DNA from: Streptomyces armeniacus
Lineage (GTDB): Bacteria; Actinomycetota; Actinomycetes; Streptomycetales; Streptomycetaceae
DNA: 64,000 bases
Direction of reading: 5' to 3'
NCBI RefSeq assembly: GCF_003355155.1
Contig: NZ_CP031320.1
Span: 2,156,369 to 2,220,368 of the forward strand
Shown piece by piece: positions 1 to 8,603 of the stretch (positions are counted from its first letter, which is position 1; every line of letters starts with the position of its first letter). Made by a program: the position numbers and the translations under genes. The notes under the pieces are model-generated. The model was not told the DNA's origin, ran no database searches, and saw nothing but the letters and a program-made list of their open reading frames with translations.

Positions 1-271
1 TGACCGGCCCCCGGCCCGCCCCCGGGCCGCGCCCGGCGCGACGGAGGCCCTGGGGGCCCGCCCTGGCTTCCGCCTCTCCGTAGCGGCAGATGGAAAGCGC
101 ACCTCAGCAAACCCAGCCCGTCCGGCGATTGAGGACGAACCCCGGCCCTCACGCGCCGCGCCCGGCGCACGATTCGGTGACCGCCCACCGGCGACTGCCC
201 CACATCCCTGGCTGAGGGCCGTCCTCAAACGCCCCGGACGGGCTTGAAAGAGCGGACCGGCCGGGGAACCG
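1..271. other. non-coding stretch with a dispersed inverted repeat
   Basis: No convincing gene is visible here. The stretch lies past the 3' end of the FHA gene. It holds an inverted pair of the dispersed repeat found elsewhere in the window: a degenerate left arm at about 115-148 and a right arm at about 216-246 containing GTCCTCAAACG followed by the GGACGGGCTTGA end. It probably works as a terminator for the FHA gene and for whatever lies to the left of the window. Confidence 0.6.
115..246. repeat. dispersed inverted repeat, probable bidirectional terminator
   Basis: The left arm reads AGCCCGTCCGGCGATTGAGG and the right arm reads GTCCTCAAACG followed by CCGGACGGGCTTGA, separated by about 70 bases. 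The same repeat recurs near 20110, 21518-21627 and 27917-27989. This copy is imperfect: the right arm carries two extra C bases and the left arm GATT instead of GTTT. Confidence 0.6.
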
Positions 272-817
272 TCAGGGTGCCGTCAGCCGGTAGCCGACCT
301 GTCCGAACCGGACCTCGTCCCCCGGCCGTACGACCGTCGTGCCCGTGACGCGGCGCCCGTTGACCCAGGTGCCGTTGCTGGAGCCGAGGTCGCGCAGCGT
401 CCAGCCGTCGTCCGTGCTGCGCAGCTGCGCGTGCAGCCGGGAGACGGAGAAGTCGTTCAGCCGCAGCACCGAGCCGGGCGCCCGGCCGATCGACAGCGGG
501 TACGGGCCGGGCTGCGGCAGGAGAAGCTCGGGCAGCCGCTCCTTCTGCCACGCCCTGCGCACCATCATGGGGAACGAGGACAGCGCCCCGACCGCCCGGA
601 ACACCCAGCGGGTGCCCCGCCGGCGGCTGTGCAGGTCCCGTACGGCGGCGTCCAGCTCGTCGTGCTGGTGCGCCTGGAGGATCACTTCCATCCGGCGCAG
701 GAACGTGTCCTGCGAAACCCGGCCCGCCACCGCGCTCTCACGCAGCACCTCGAGGGCACGCTCCCGGTCCGCGTCCGACACACGCGGAGGTTGCGCACGG
801 TACTCGAGTGGGGTCAT
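272..817 (-). CDS. DUF1707 and FHA domain protein
   Basis: The 181-residue protein has an N-terminal DUF1707 (SHOCT-like) helical domain at about residues 10-62 and a C-terminal FHA domain at about 100-178. The FHA phosphothreonine-binding features are visible: IGR, the SRLHAQL strand and the SSNGTWVNG loop. Between them is a short basic linker with no clear membrane segment. The ATG has GGAG about nine bases upstream. FHA proteins bind phosphothreonine peptides made by Ser/Thr kinases, so this is probably a signalling adaptor. No kinase gene is nearby, so its partner is unknown. Confidence 0.85.
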   Translation of the reverse strand: MTPLEYRAQPPRVSDADRERALEVLRESAVAGRVSQDTFLRRMEVILQAHQHDELDAAVRDLHSRRRGTRWVFRAVGALSSFPMMVRRAWQKERLPELLLPQPGPYPLSIGRAPGSVLRLNDFSVSRLHAQLRSTDDGWTLRDLGSSNGTWVNGRRVTGTTVVRPGDEVRFGQVGYRLTAP

Positions 818-1106
818 CGGCTCATTCTCCGTAGGGCTGTAATTCCTGTCCAGGCTGCTGATCGCCGCAGAATCTCCGCCGGATGTCAGACACGGCGGAC
901 GGCCCTGAGGCGATCAACGTCGCGGCCGCCCCGGTGGGTTCGGCCCTGACCAGTACAGACAGCGAACAGCACCGGTCCGGTTCCGGCCGCGCGACGCCGA
1001 ACTCCGCCGCCGAACTCCGCCGCCGCGGAAACCCCGTGGACACGCCCCGCGGGCGGCGGCTACCGTACGGACACGCCCGCGAACGGACGGAAGGAGGCGA
1101 GAGCAG

Positions 1107-1181
1107 ATGCACCGCGGCACCGAACACCGCAGCACGACACCGCGCTCCCGCCTCACCCCCCGGGCGTCAACTCACGGCTGA
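1107..1181 (+). CDS. possible 24-residue upstream peptide
   Basis: An ATG at 1107 is preceded by GGAAGGAGG with normal spacing and opens a frame of 24 codons ending in TGA at 1179-1181, about 40 bases before the GNAT gene. The peptide starts MHRGTEHRS and is rich in Arg, Ser and Thr. It has no Cys run or run of one amino acid that would mark a classical attenuator. It could be a translated leader or a small protein. The only evidence is the strong ribosome binding site and the position. Confidence 0.3.
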   Translation: MHRGTEHRSTTPRSRLTPRASTHG

Positions 1182-1221
1182 CCGGGAGCGCTTCGACGCC
1201 TTCCGGAAGGAACTTCTCTCC

Positions 1222-2166
1222 ATGACCGACACGGTCATCCACCCGCTCGTCGAAGCCGACGCGCGCGCTCTCTTCACCTCCCTGGACGACCCGGGGACCG
1301 TCGGCCGCGCACTGCTCGGCCGCCCGTACACCACCGTCGCCGAGGGCGGCGAGTACCGCCCCGAGTGGACCTGGGTCGCGCTCCGCGGCGGCCGCGCCGT
1401 CGCACGTGCCGCCTTCTGGGCGCCGCCCGGCGCGACGGAACCGCTGCTGCTCGACTGGTTCGACTTCGCGCCCGGCGAGCACGACACCGCCGTACGGCTG
1501 CTGCGCGAGGCCACCCCGCGCGTCGAATACGAACTGATCCTGCCGCCGGGCTGGCGTGACACGCCCGGCACGCGTGCCGCCGCCGAGGCCCGTATCGGCG
1601 CGGCGGAGGCCGCCGGGTACCGGCTGCTCGTGGAGCGGTTCCGGTACGACTGGACGCCGGACCGCGGGCTGCCCGCGCTGCCCGGACGGCTCGTCTTCCG
1701 GCCCGAACCGGACGACGCCGTGATCCTCGACGTGCTGCGCCGCATCACGCGCGGCACGCTCGACGCGCACGCCCTGCACGCCCTCGCCACCGTCGGCCCG
1801 GACGACCCGGAGAAGGGCATCGAGGTGGCCGCGCGGGAGGACATGGACCACCTGCTGCGGATGCGTTCACCGCGCGAGTGGTGGCGCCTGGCGTACACCC
1901 CGGACGGCGAACTGGTCGGGCTGCACGTGCCCGGTCTGATCCCGAGCGGGCCGTGCGTGGCGTTCATCGGTGTCGTACCGGAGCAGCGCGGCCACGGGTA
2001 CGCGTACGACCTCCTCGCCGACAGCACCCACCAGCTGGTCGGCGGGGGCGCGGAGTCGATCGCGGCCAGTACGGACCTGGGGAACGCGCCGATGGCGGCC
2101 TCGTTCGCCAAGGCGGGGTACCCGGTCACGCAGCACCGCTACTGCATGACGCCGCCCGCCGGGTGA
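1222..2166 (+). CDS. GNAT family N-acetyltransferase
   Basis: A 314-residue protein with a GNAT fold. The acetyl-CoA loop is seen at about residue 250 as VVPEQRGHGYAYDLL (the Q/RxxGxG/A pattern), followed by the NAPMAASFAKAGY end that is typical of the superfamily. The N-terminal 170 residues form a less conserved half, so it may be a tandem GNAT with one degenerate copy. The frame is open further upstream, but the start chosen has GGAAGG eleven bases before the ATG. The substrate cannot be deduced. It stands alone between a divergent FHA gene and treZ. Confidence 0.8.
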   Translation: MTDTVIHPLVEADARALFTSLDDPGTVGRALLGRPYTTVAEGGEYRPEWTWVALRGGRAVARAAFWAPPGATEPLLLDWFDFAPGEHDTAVRLLREATPRVEYELILPPGWRDTPGTRAAAEARIGAAEAAGYRLLVERFRYDWTPDRGLPALPGRLVFRPEPDDAVILDVLRRITRGTLDAHALHALATVGPDDPEKGIEVAAREDMDHLLRMRSPREWWRLAYTPDGELVGLHVPGLIPSGPCVAFIGVVPEQRGHGYAYDLLADSTHQLVGGGAESIAASTDLGNAPMAASFAKAGYPVTQHRYCMTPPAG

Positions 2167-2257
2167 CGCCGTACGGCACTCCGTAACACCCGCGGCGGCA
2201 CTCCGTAGTGGGACGCGGCAGCGCGCGCCGTAGCGTCACGGCACGCGCTGCCGCAGC

Positions 2258-4054
2258 ATGGAGACCATGCTGTTCGAGGTGTGGGCGCCACTGGCGGAAC
2301 GGGTCACGCTGCTGCTGGAGGGGCGCGAGCACCCCATGCGGCGGGAGCGCGATCCGGCGCGCGCGGGCTGGTGGACGGCGAGCGCCGAGGTACGCGCGCT
2401 GGCCGAGCCCGGCGCGCGCTACGGCTTCAGGCTGGACGGCGGCCCCCCGCTGCCCGACCCCCGTTCCCGCCGCCAGCCGGACGGCCCGGACGGGCTCAGC
2501 GCGGTCGTCGACCACGGCACGTACGAGTGGCAGCACCTGTGGCGGGGCCGTTCGCTGCCGGGGGCGGTGCTGTACGAGCTGCACGTCGGCACGTTCACCG
2601 CTGAGGGCACGTTCGACGCCGCCGTCGGCCGGCTGCCGCACCTGGCCGCGCTGGGCGTCACCCACGTCGAACTGATGCCGGTCTGCCCGTTCCCCGGCCG
2701 GCACGGCTGGGGCTACGACGGCGTGTCGCCCTGGGCGGTGCACGAGCCGTACGGCGGGCCCGACGGCCTCAAGCGGTTCGTGGACGCGGCGCACGGCGCG
2801 GGCCTCGGGGTCGTACTGGACGTCGTGCACAACCACTTCGGCCCATACGGCAACCATCTCCCTGCCTTCGGTCCGTACTTCACCGACCGGCACCGCACGC
2901 CGTGGGGTGACGCCGTGAACCTGGACGGGCCCGGTTCGGACGAGGTGCGCGCGTATCTGGCGGGCAGCGCCCTGGCGTTCCTCGACGACTACCGGCTGGA
3001 CGGGCTCCGGCTGGACGCCGTGCACACGCTCGCCGACACGCGCGCCGGGCACTTCCTCGCCGAACTCTCCGCCGCCGTCGACCGGCTGGCCGCGCACACC
3101 GGCCGCCCCCTCTTCCTGATCGCGGAGTCCGACAGCAACGACCCCCGTACGACGGCGCCGCGCGCCCTGCACGGGCACGGCCTGCACGCCCAGTGGAACG
3201 ACGACTTCCACCACGCCGTGCACACCGCCCTGACCGGCGAATCGCACGGCTACTACGCCGACTTCGCCGCCGCGCCGCTCGCCGCCGTCGCCAAGACCCT
3301 CAGGAGCGGCTTCTTCCACGACGGCACGTACTCGGCGTTCCGCGGCCGCCGGCACGGCGCGCCCCTCTTCCCCGGCCCGGCGAGGGCCGTGCTGCCCGGC
3401 GCGCCCGCCGTCTGCGCGGACCACTTCGTCGGCTACGCGCAGAACCACGACCAGATCGGCAACCGCGCGCGCGGCGACCGCCTCGCGGCGTCCCTCTCCC
3501 CCGGCCTGCTCGCGTGCGCGGCGACGCTGGTCCTGCTGTCGCCGCTGACACCGATGCTCTTCATGGGCGAGGAGTGGGGCGCCCGTACGCCCTGGATGTA
3601 CTTCACCGACCACCCGGACCCGGAGCTCGCGGAGGCCGTACGGTCGGGCCGCCGCCGCGAGTTCGCCGGCCAGGGCTGGGACGGCGCGGCCGTACCGGAC
3701 CCGCAGTCGGCCGGCACCCGGCGGCGCTCGTGCCTCGACTGGACGGAACCGGAACGCGACCCGCACGCCGCTCTGCTCACCTGGCACCGGGAGCTGCTCG
3801 CGATCCGCCACGCCCACCCGCTGCTCGCGCAGGTGCCACTGGGCGAAATCCACGTCACGTACGACGAGTCCGCCCGCTGGCTGATCTTCCGCAGCGGCTC
3901 CCTGCACGCCGCCGTCAACCTCTCCCCGCACCACAAGGCGGAGATCCCCCTCACTGACCCGCCGCAGGAACTCCTCGCGGCCTGGGCGCCGTCGGGCACG
4001 GAGTACGACGGGGTGCTGGTGCTGCCGCCGGAGTCGGCGGCCGTGCTGCGCTAG
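2258..4054 (+). CDS. treZ: malto-oligosyltrehalose trehalohydrolase
   Basis: TreZ cuts the terminal maltooligosyl bond of maltooligosyl-trehalose and releases trehalose. The 598-residue protein has an N-terminal beta-sandwich starting FEVWAPLAERVTLL and a GH13 barrel. The four conserved GH13 motifs are visible: DVVHNHFG near residue 188, GLRLDAVH with the nucleophile Asp near 252, the acid/base Glu in LIAESDSND near 289, and NHDQIGNR near 396. Length and motif order fit TreZ rather than glycogen branching enzyme. The partner gene treY is not in the window. Its last four bases overlap the convergent AraC gene. The start may also be the ATG three codons later. Confidence 0.93.
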   Translation: METMLFEVWAPLAERVTLLLEGREHPMRRERDPARAGWWTASAEVRALAEPGARYGFRLDGGPPLPDPRSRRQPDGPDGLSAVVDHGTYEWQHLWRGRSLPGAVLYELHVGTFTAEGTFDAAVGRLPHLAALGVTHVELMPVCPFPGRHGWGYDGVSPWAVHEPYGGPDGLKRFVDAAHGAGLGVVLDVVHNHFGPYGNHLPAFGPYFTDRHRTPWGDAVNLDGPGSDEVRAYLAGSALAFLDDYRLDGLRLDAVHTLADTRAGHFLAELSAAVDRLAAHTGRPLFLIAESDSNDPRTTAPRALHGHGLHAQWNDDFHHAVHTALTGESHGYYADFAAAPLAAVAKTLRSGFFHDGTYSAFRGRRHGAPLFPGPARAVLPGAPAVCADHFVGYAQNHDQIGNRARGDRLAASLSPGLLACAATLVLLSPLTPMLFMGEEWGARTPWMYFTDHPDPELAEAVRSGRRREFAGQGWDGAAVPDPQSAGTRRRSCLDWTEPERDPHAALLTWHRELLAIRHAHPLLAQVPLGEIHVTYDESARWLIFRSGSLHAAVNLSPHHKAEIPLTDPPQELLAAWAPSGTEYDGVLVLPPESAAVLR

Positions 4055-4923
4055 GGCGTGTCGCGGCGGGCGCTGCCCTGACCGGGCCAGGCGATGTCGT
4101 CAACCGCCAGGAACGGCTCGGCGGCCACGGCTCCGGGAGTGACCCCGGCGAAGGCCACCACGTCGCGGTGCAGATGCGACTGGTCTGCGTACCCGGCGCC
4201 CGCCGCGACTCCGGCCGCGTCCTCGCCCGCGACCAGGCGGTGGGCCGCACGGTCGAAGCGGACCAGCCTCACGGCCCGCTTGGGCGGCAGCCCGAGCTGC
4301 GACCGGAACCGGGACCACAGGCGCTTGCGGCTCCATCCGACCTCCTCCGCGAGCCCGTCGACCCGTACGAGGCCACGCCCGCGTACGATCCGCGCCCAGG
4401 CCCACGCCACCTCCGGGTCCACGGGCGCACCGGCCGCGTGGCGCCGTACGAGCAGCGCGTCCGCCAGCGCGAAACGGCCCTGCCACGAGAGGACTTCGCC
4501 CAGCCGCTCCCGTATCCGGGCCGCCTCCCGGCCCCACAGGTCGTCGAGGGACACCACGGCGCCGTCCATTTCGGCGGGGGAAACGCCCAGGACCGCGCGT
4601 GCGATCACCGGGGACAGGCGCACCTGTACGCACTCGACGTTCTTCCCCCGCGCCCACACCGCGCCTCCGGACCCGAGCCCGGGGCCGGCGACGATGCTCC
4701 CCCGCTGCCTCTGCCACTGCCGCCGCCGCTGCCCGGGGGCGCAGTCCACGACGGGCACGCCCTCTCCGAACTCCAGCAGCAGCGTCACCGCGGGGTGCGG
4801 GACCATCCGGAGCGCGTCCAGGTCACGTACGCGGAACCCGGCCATGGTGACACCGGCCACCCGGCTGGGCCGTGCCGGGCAGGCGACATCCCACACGGCC
4901 GTACCGTGCTCGAAGGTCCGCAC
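4051..4923 (-). CDS. AraC family transcriptional regulator
   Basis: A 290-residue regulator with a variable N-terminal sensing region and a C-terminal AraC-type double helix-turn-helix at about residues 165-265. The second helix region shows the family ending GYADQSHLHRD followed by FAGVTPG. It is divergent from the alpha/beta hydrolase gene across 85 bases, so that gene is its likely target. The GTG start lies six bases after TAACAT, suggesting a leaderless transcript. Its stop overlaps the treZ stop on the other strand by four bases. The ligand is unknown. Confidence 0.88.
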   Translation of the reverse strand: MRTFEHGTAVWDVACPARPSRVAGVTMAGFRVRDLDALRMVPHPAVTLLLEFGEGVPVVDCAPGQRRRQWQRQRGSIVAGPGLGSGGAVWARGKNVECVQVRLSPVIARAVLGVSPAEMDGAVVSLDDLWGREAARIRERLGEVLSWQGRFALADALLVRRHAAGAPVDPEVAWAWARIVRGRGLVRVDGLAEEVGWSRKRLWSRFRSQLGLPPKRAVRLVRFDRAAHRLVAGEDAAGVAAGAGYADQSHLHRDVVAFAGVTPGAVAAEPFLAVDDIAWPGQGSARRDTP

Positions 4924-4929
4924 CGTTCC

Positions 4930-4935
4930 ATGTTA
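4930..4935 (-). promoter_or_regulatory. -10 hexamer of the AraC gene, leaderless
   Basis: Read on the minus strand this is TAACAT, followed by six bases and the GTG start at 4923. No Shine-Dalgarno lies between. The spacing puts transcription start at or near the start codon. Confidence 0.5.
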
Positions 4936-5008
4936 GGCGAGCTGCCGGAGCCGCCCGCGGGAACATTCGTCCAATACGGCGGCGCGTACGGGCGGTGACA
5001 GTGGCCGC

Positions 5009-5881
5009 ATGGCTGCTTCCGAATCCGCTTCTGAATCCGCCGGCGGTCCGCGCGTGGACAGCACCGGCGAGCCCACCGAGAACCTCCTCCTGTCCACGGC
5101 GGACGGCGACCTCCACGTATGCCAGGACGGCCCCCGCGACGCCCCCGTACTGCTGCTGCTCCACGGGTCGGCCGCCTCGGCCCGCTCGTGGGACGCACTG
5201 GTTCCGCTGCTGGCCGGGACCCATCGCGTCGTCCGGATCGACCTGCTCGGACACGGCCGTTCGGCCAAACCGGCGGACCGCGGCTACGACACCCCGGCCC
5301 AGGCGCACCGCGTCGGCACGGTGCTGGACCGGCTCGACGTCCGACACGCCGCCGTGGCCGGCCACTCCAGCGGCGGCGCGGTCGCCACGGCCCTCGCCGA
5401 ACGGCGCCCCGAGCTGGTGAGCGCGCTCGCGCTCGTCAACACCGGGCCCAGCCTCGACGCCTTCCTCGCACCGCGGTCCGCCGCCATCGCACCCTCGCAG
5501 TGGCCGCCGACGGATGAGCAGCTACGGCAGTTCGCGAGCACGGGCTTCAGCCGCGCGGGCTACGAGATCCCGCGGGAACTCCTCGACGACGCGCGCGCCA
5601 TGACGTACCACACGCTCACGGCGACGATGCGGGGCACGACCGACTACCTGGCGCAGCAGCCGCTCCCGGACCGGCTGCGGGCCGTCGGCAAGCCGCTGCT
5701 GGTGCTCTTCGGCGAGGACGACCGGCGATGGCGCTCCTCGTCCGCCGCCGACTACCGCGCCGCCGTTCCCGACGCGGAAGTCCGGCTGCTGCCCGGCCTC
5801 GGCCACTCCCCCATCCTCGAGGACCCGCCCCGGACCGCCGCCCCGCTCCTGGCCTTCACGGCACGCCACGCGGTGGTCTGA
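5009..5881 (+). CDS. alpha/beta hydrolase
   Basis: A 290-residue alpha/beta-hydrolase-fold enzyme. The oxyanion region LLLHGSAASARSW is near residue 50, the nucleophile elbow VAGHSSGGAVAT has the Ser near residue 119, the acid region is LLVLFGEDDRRW, and the catalytic His is in LPGLGHSPILEDP. There is no signal peptide. The N-terminal 30 residues are Ser/Glu-rich and may be trimmed by a later start. The reaction (ester, lactone or C-C bond) cannot be told from sequence. The divergent AraC-type gene is the likely regulator. Confidence 0.85.
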   Translation: MAASESASESAGGPRVDSTGEPTENLLLSTADGDLHVCQDGPRDAPVLLLLHGSAASARSWDALVPLLAGTHRVVRIDLLGHGRSAKPADRGYDTPAQAHRVGTVLDRLDVRHAAVAGHSSGGAVATALAERRPELVSALALVNTGPSLDAFLAPRSAAIAPSQWPPTDEQLRQFASTGFSRAGYEIPRELLDDARAMTYHTLTATMRGTTDYLAQQPLPDRLRAVGKPLLVLFGEDDRRWRSSSAADYRAAVPDAEVRLLPGLGHSPILEDPPRTAAPLLAFTARHAVV

Positions 5882-5995
5882 GCCCGGCGCCGGGGGCCGG
5901 GCCCGCCGGCCGCTCCGGCGGGATTGTCAGTGCCGTGGTGCAGGATCGGTGTCGTTGGCACTTCGAAGGCACTTCGCAAGGAACGGGGCAGCACC

Positions 5996-6337
5996 ATGCC
6001 AATCACGAACCAGCAGGTGGCGGAGCACGCCTTCCTCCAACCGCTGTACGCGGACGCGTACTTCCCGGACCACGTCCTCGACAAGGGCCGGGCGATCCTG
6101 CTCCGCCTCTGCTCACGCATCGAGACGGAACGGCCGTCGGACCTGCCTGCCCTGTACGCGCTCACCAACGCGGCGACGGAGGAATTCAACCTGCTGGAGG
6201 CCGAGTTCGACGCTGCGGGCAGCGAGATCGAGACGGTCGCGCGCGAGGAGATATGCGAGGACTTCTGCTTCGTGGCCTCGGCCTACGGCTTCGCGGAGGC
6301 CGACACGGAGAAGCTGGTCGCGGCCCGCGACTGGTGA
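5996..6337 (+). CDS. DUF5713 family protein
   Basis: A 113-residue soluble acidic protein that resembles the DUF5713 family in its LQPLYADAYFPD opening, central IETERPSDLPALYALT and the C-terminal YGFAEADTEKLVAARDW. The function of the family is not known to me. The ATG at 5996 is taken as start because the upstream 24 codons look non-coding and a GGAACGGGG stretch precedes it. It is convergent with, and 19 bases from, the LysE-type gene. Confidence 0.7.
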   Translation: MPITNQQVAEHAFLQPLYADAYFPDHVLDKGRAILLRLCSRIETERPSDLPALYALTNAATEEFNLLEAEFDAAGSEIETVAREEICEDFCFVASAYGFAEADTEKLVAARDW

Positions 6338-6356
6338 ACGCCGCCGCAGGGCCGGG

Positions 6357-7013
6357 TCAGCCCTCCAGGGCGAGGCGGGCGCCCAGGGCGAGGAGGACGC
6401 CGCCCGAGACCTGTTCCAGGCGGCGGCGTACGCCCGGCCGGGAGAGGACGCGCTTCAGGCGGCCGACGCCCCAGACGTACGTGCCGTAGTAGCCGACCTC
6501 GAAGACCGCCCAGAGCGCGGCGAGGGCCACCATCGTGGGGAGTTGGGGCGCGCCCGAGGGGACGAACTGAGGGAGGAAGGACATCGCGAAGATGGCGGCC
6601 TTCGGGTTCGCCAGGTTCATCAGGAGACCGGCGCGGTACGCGCGCCAGCCCGTGCCCGGCGCCGGGCCGCCCGCGCCCGTACCGCCGTCGGTGGCGCCAC
6701 CGGCGGCGTCGCCCAGCCCGGCGTCGCCGCCGCGCCGGGCCGACCATATCGCCTGGACGCCGAAGACGATCAGCACTCCGGCGCCCACGAAGCGCATCAC
6801 GTCGTACGCCATCTCGGAGGCCGCCAGCAGCGCCGTCAGGCCGAAGGCCGCGACGACGCCCCAGACGAAGACGCCCGTCTCGTTCCCGAGGACCGTCAGC
6901 ATGCCGCTGCGGCGGCCGTGCAGGGAGTTGCGGATGATCAGCACCGTGCTCGGACCGGGTGCCAGGGCGACGAGGAGGCAGGCGCCCAGGAAGGGCAGCA
7001 GGAAGTCGTACAT
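6357..7013 (-). CDS. LysE/RhtB family amino acid exporter
   Basis: About 218 residues with six hydrophobic segments and the family signature LVALAPGPSTVLIIRNSLHGR near the N-terminus. A Gly/Ala-rich loop rich in GGDAG repeats lies between about residues 95 and 125, longer than in the usual 205-residue family members. LysE/RhtB proteins export amino acids or homoserine lactones by proton antiport. The internal ATG at 7013, with AGGA eight bases upstream, is preferred over the one at 7022. It is convergent with the DUF5713 gene. Confidence 0.85.
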   Translation of the reverse strand: MYDFLLPFLGACLLVALAPGPSTVLIIRNSLHGRRSGMLTVLGNETGVFVWGVVAAFGLTALLAASEMAYDVMRFVGAGVLIVFGVQAIWSARRGGDAGLGDAAGGATDGGTGAGGPAPGTGWRAYRAGLLMNLANPKAAIFAMSFLPQFVPSGAPQLPTMVALAALWAVFEVGYYGTYVWGVGRLKRVLSRPGVRRRLEQVSGGVLLALGARLALEG

Positions 7014-7106
7014 GCCCGCCATCCTGCGCGCGCCCGCCGCCCCCGTGCCAGCGAATTCGGCTGCGCCGCCGGGCCCGCGGCGGGTTCAGCCGGGCCCGGC
7101 GGGGGC

Positions 7107-8603
7107 TCAGCCGGGCCCCGCCGTGCCGTCCAGCGGGCACGACGTCAGCAGCGTCTCGCGGTCCGCCCCGGCGGGCCGGGGCAGCGTACGGCTCGGTGGC
7201 GGCCGTTCGCCGCGCTCCACCCAGCGTTCGAGCGCGGTGAACGCCGAGCGGTGGCACGGCAGCAGCGGCCGCAGCCGCTCCGGATACGTGTCGAAGAGCG
7301 CGTCGGTGTGCGTGCCGCCGCCGATCCGGTAGTAGCGGAACAGGTCACCGCGCCCCGCTCGCCGGACCATGCGCGCGTACGGGTCGGAGCCGCGGGAGAT
7401 CGGCAGCAGTACGTCGAGCGTGCCGTGCAGCGTGACGAGCGGCTTGCCGATCCGCCCGGTGAGGCCGAGCCGCGCCACCGCCGCGTGGACGCGGGGCGGG
7501 CGGGACGCGTAGTCGTAGTCGGCGTCGCAGGCGGGCGTGCCCGGGGCGCAGTACGGGGTGCCCGCCTCGGTCGCGCCGTCGTAGTCCGGGTCGAGCTCCT
7601 CGCGGTACGTGCGCTGGGTGAGGTCCCAGTAGTTTCGGTGGTGGAACGGCCACAGGAACTCGGACCCGGCCGGGTAGCCGGCGCGGTGCATCGCCCGGCG
7701 CGCCCGTTCGGCACCGGGCCCGCCGGCGGCGTACGCCGGGTAGTGGCGCAGCGCGGGCGGCAGGAACGTCAGCAGGTTCGGCCCGTCCGCGCGCCACAGC
7801 GTGCCCTCCCAGTCGACGCCGCCGTCGTACAGCTCGGGCCGGTTCTCCAGCTGCCAGCGCACGAGGTAGCCGCCGTTGGACATGCCGGTGGCGAGGGTGC
7901 GGGCGGGGGCGCGCCCGTAGCGCTGGGCGGTCACGGCCCGTGCGGCGCGCGTCAGCTGGGTGAACCGCGTGTGCCACTCGGCGACGGCGTCGCCGGGCGC
8001 GGCGCCGTCGCGGTGGAAGGCGGCGCCGGTGTTGCCCTTGTCGGTGGCGGCGAACGCGTAGCCTCGGGCCACCGCCCAGTCGCCGATGGCGCGGTCGTTG
8101 GCGTACTGCTCGCGGTTCCCGGGCGCGCCGGTGACGACGAGGCCGCCGTTCCAGCGGTCGGGCAGCCGGATGACGAACTGGGCGTCGTGGTCCCAGCCGT
8201 GGTTGGTGTTGGTGCGGGAGGTGTCCGGGAAGTAGCCGTCGATCTGCGTGCCGGGCACGCCGCTCGGCGTGTCCAGCGCGGCCGGGGTCAGCCCGGCCCA
8301 GTCGGCGGGGTCGGTGTGACCGGAGGCGACCGTGCCCGCGGTGGTCAACTCCGGCAGGCAGGCGGCCCGCTGGTGTGCGGCGCCGGGGACGGTCAGCGGG
8401 CCCGTACGGGCGCAGGCGCCCTCCGTACGGGGCGACGCCCCGGCAGCCGCGGCCGCCGGGGCGGTGCCCGGGGCCGCACCGGCCGCCAGCAGGAGAGCGG
8501 CCAGCACGGCGGTCCGTGCGGCGGCCGGTGCGGGCGCCCGTACGGCGGGGGCCGCCGCGGGGCGCCGCTCCCGCCCGCCGAACAAAGGGCGGCGCGGGCT
8601 CAT
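7107..8603 (-). CDS. secreted alpha/beta hydrolase, 3HB-oligomer hydrolase or tannase-like
   Basis: A 498-residue exported enzyme with an Arg-rich start, an Ala-rich signal peptide and a mature part with the nucleophile motif ATGMSNGGYLV near residue 241, the Asp region TLHGTLDVLLP near 396 and the His in GGGTHTDAL near 431. The overall shape fits the tannase / 3-hydroxybutyrate-oligomer hydrolase class. Its ATG overlaps the stop of the upstream PHB depolymerase-like gene (ATGA), so the two are translationally coupled. This pairing suggests the enzyme finishes the breakdown of oligomers outside the cell. That role is inference; a feruloyl esterase activity is also possible. Confidence 0.7.
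   Translation of the reverse strand: MSPRRPLFGGRERRPAAAPAVRAPAPAAARTAVLAALLLAAGAAPGTAPAAAAAGASPRTEGACARTGPLTVPGAAHQRAACLPELTTAGTVASGHTDPADWAGLTPAALDTPSGVPGTQIDGYFPDTSRTNTNHGWDHDAQFVIRLPDRWNGGLVVTGAPGNREQYANDRAIGDWAVARGYAFAATDKGNTGAAFHRDGAAPGDAVAEWHTRFTQLTRAARAVTAQRYGRAPARTLATGMSNGGYLVRWQLENRPELYDGGVDWEGTLWRADGPNLLTFLPPALRHYPAYAAGGPGAERARRAMHRAGYPAGSEFLWPFHHRNYWDLTQRTYREELDPDYDGATEAGTPYCAPGTPACDADYDYASRPPRVHAAVARLGLTGRIGKPLVTLHGTLDVLLPISRGSDPYARMVRRAGRGDLFRYYRIGGGTHTDALFDTYPERLRPLLPCHRSAFTALERWVERGERPPPSRTLPRPAGADRETLLTSCPLDGTAGPG

Noticed and set aside
2126..3934. 602-codon open frame on the minus strand
   Set aside because: It is the mirror of treZ, whose GH13 motifs are intact on the plus strand.
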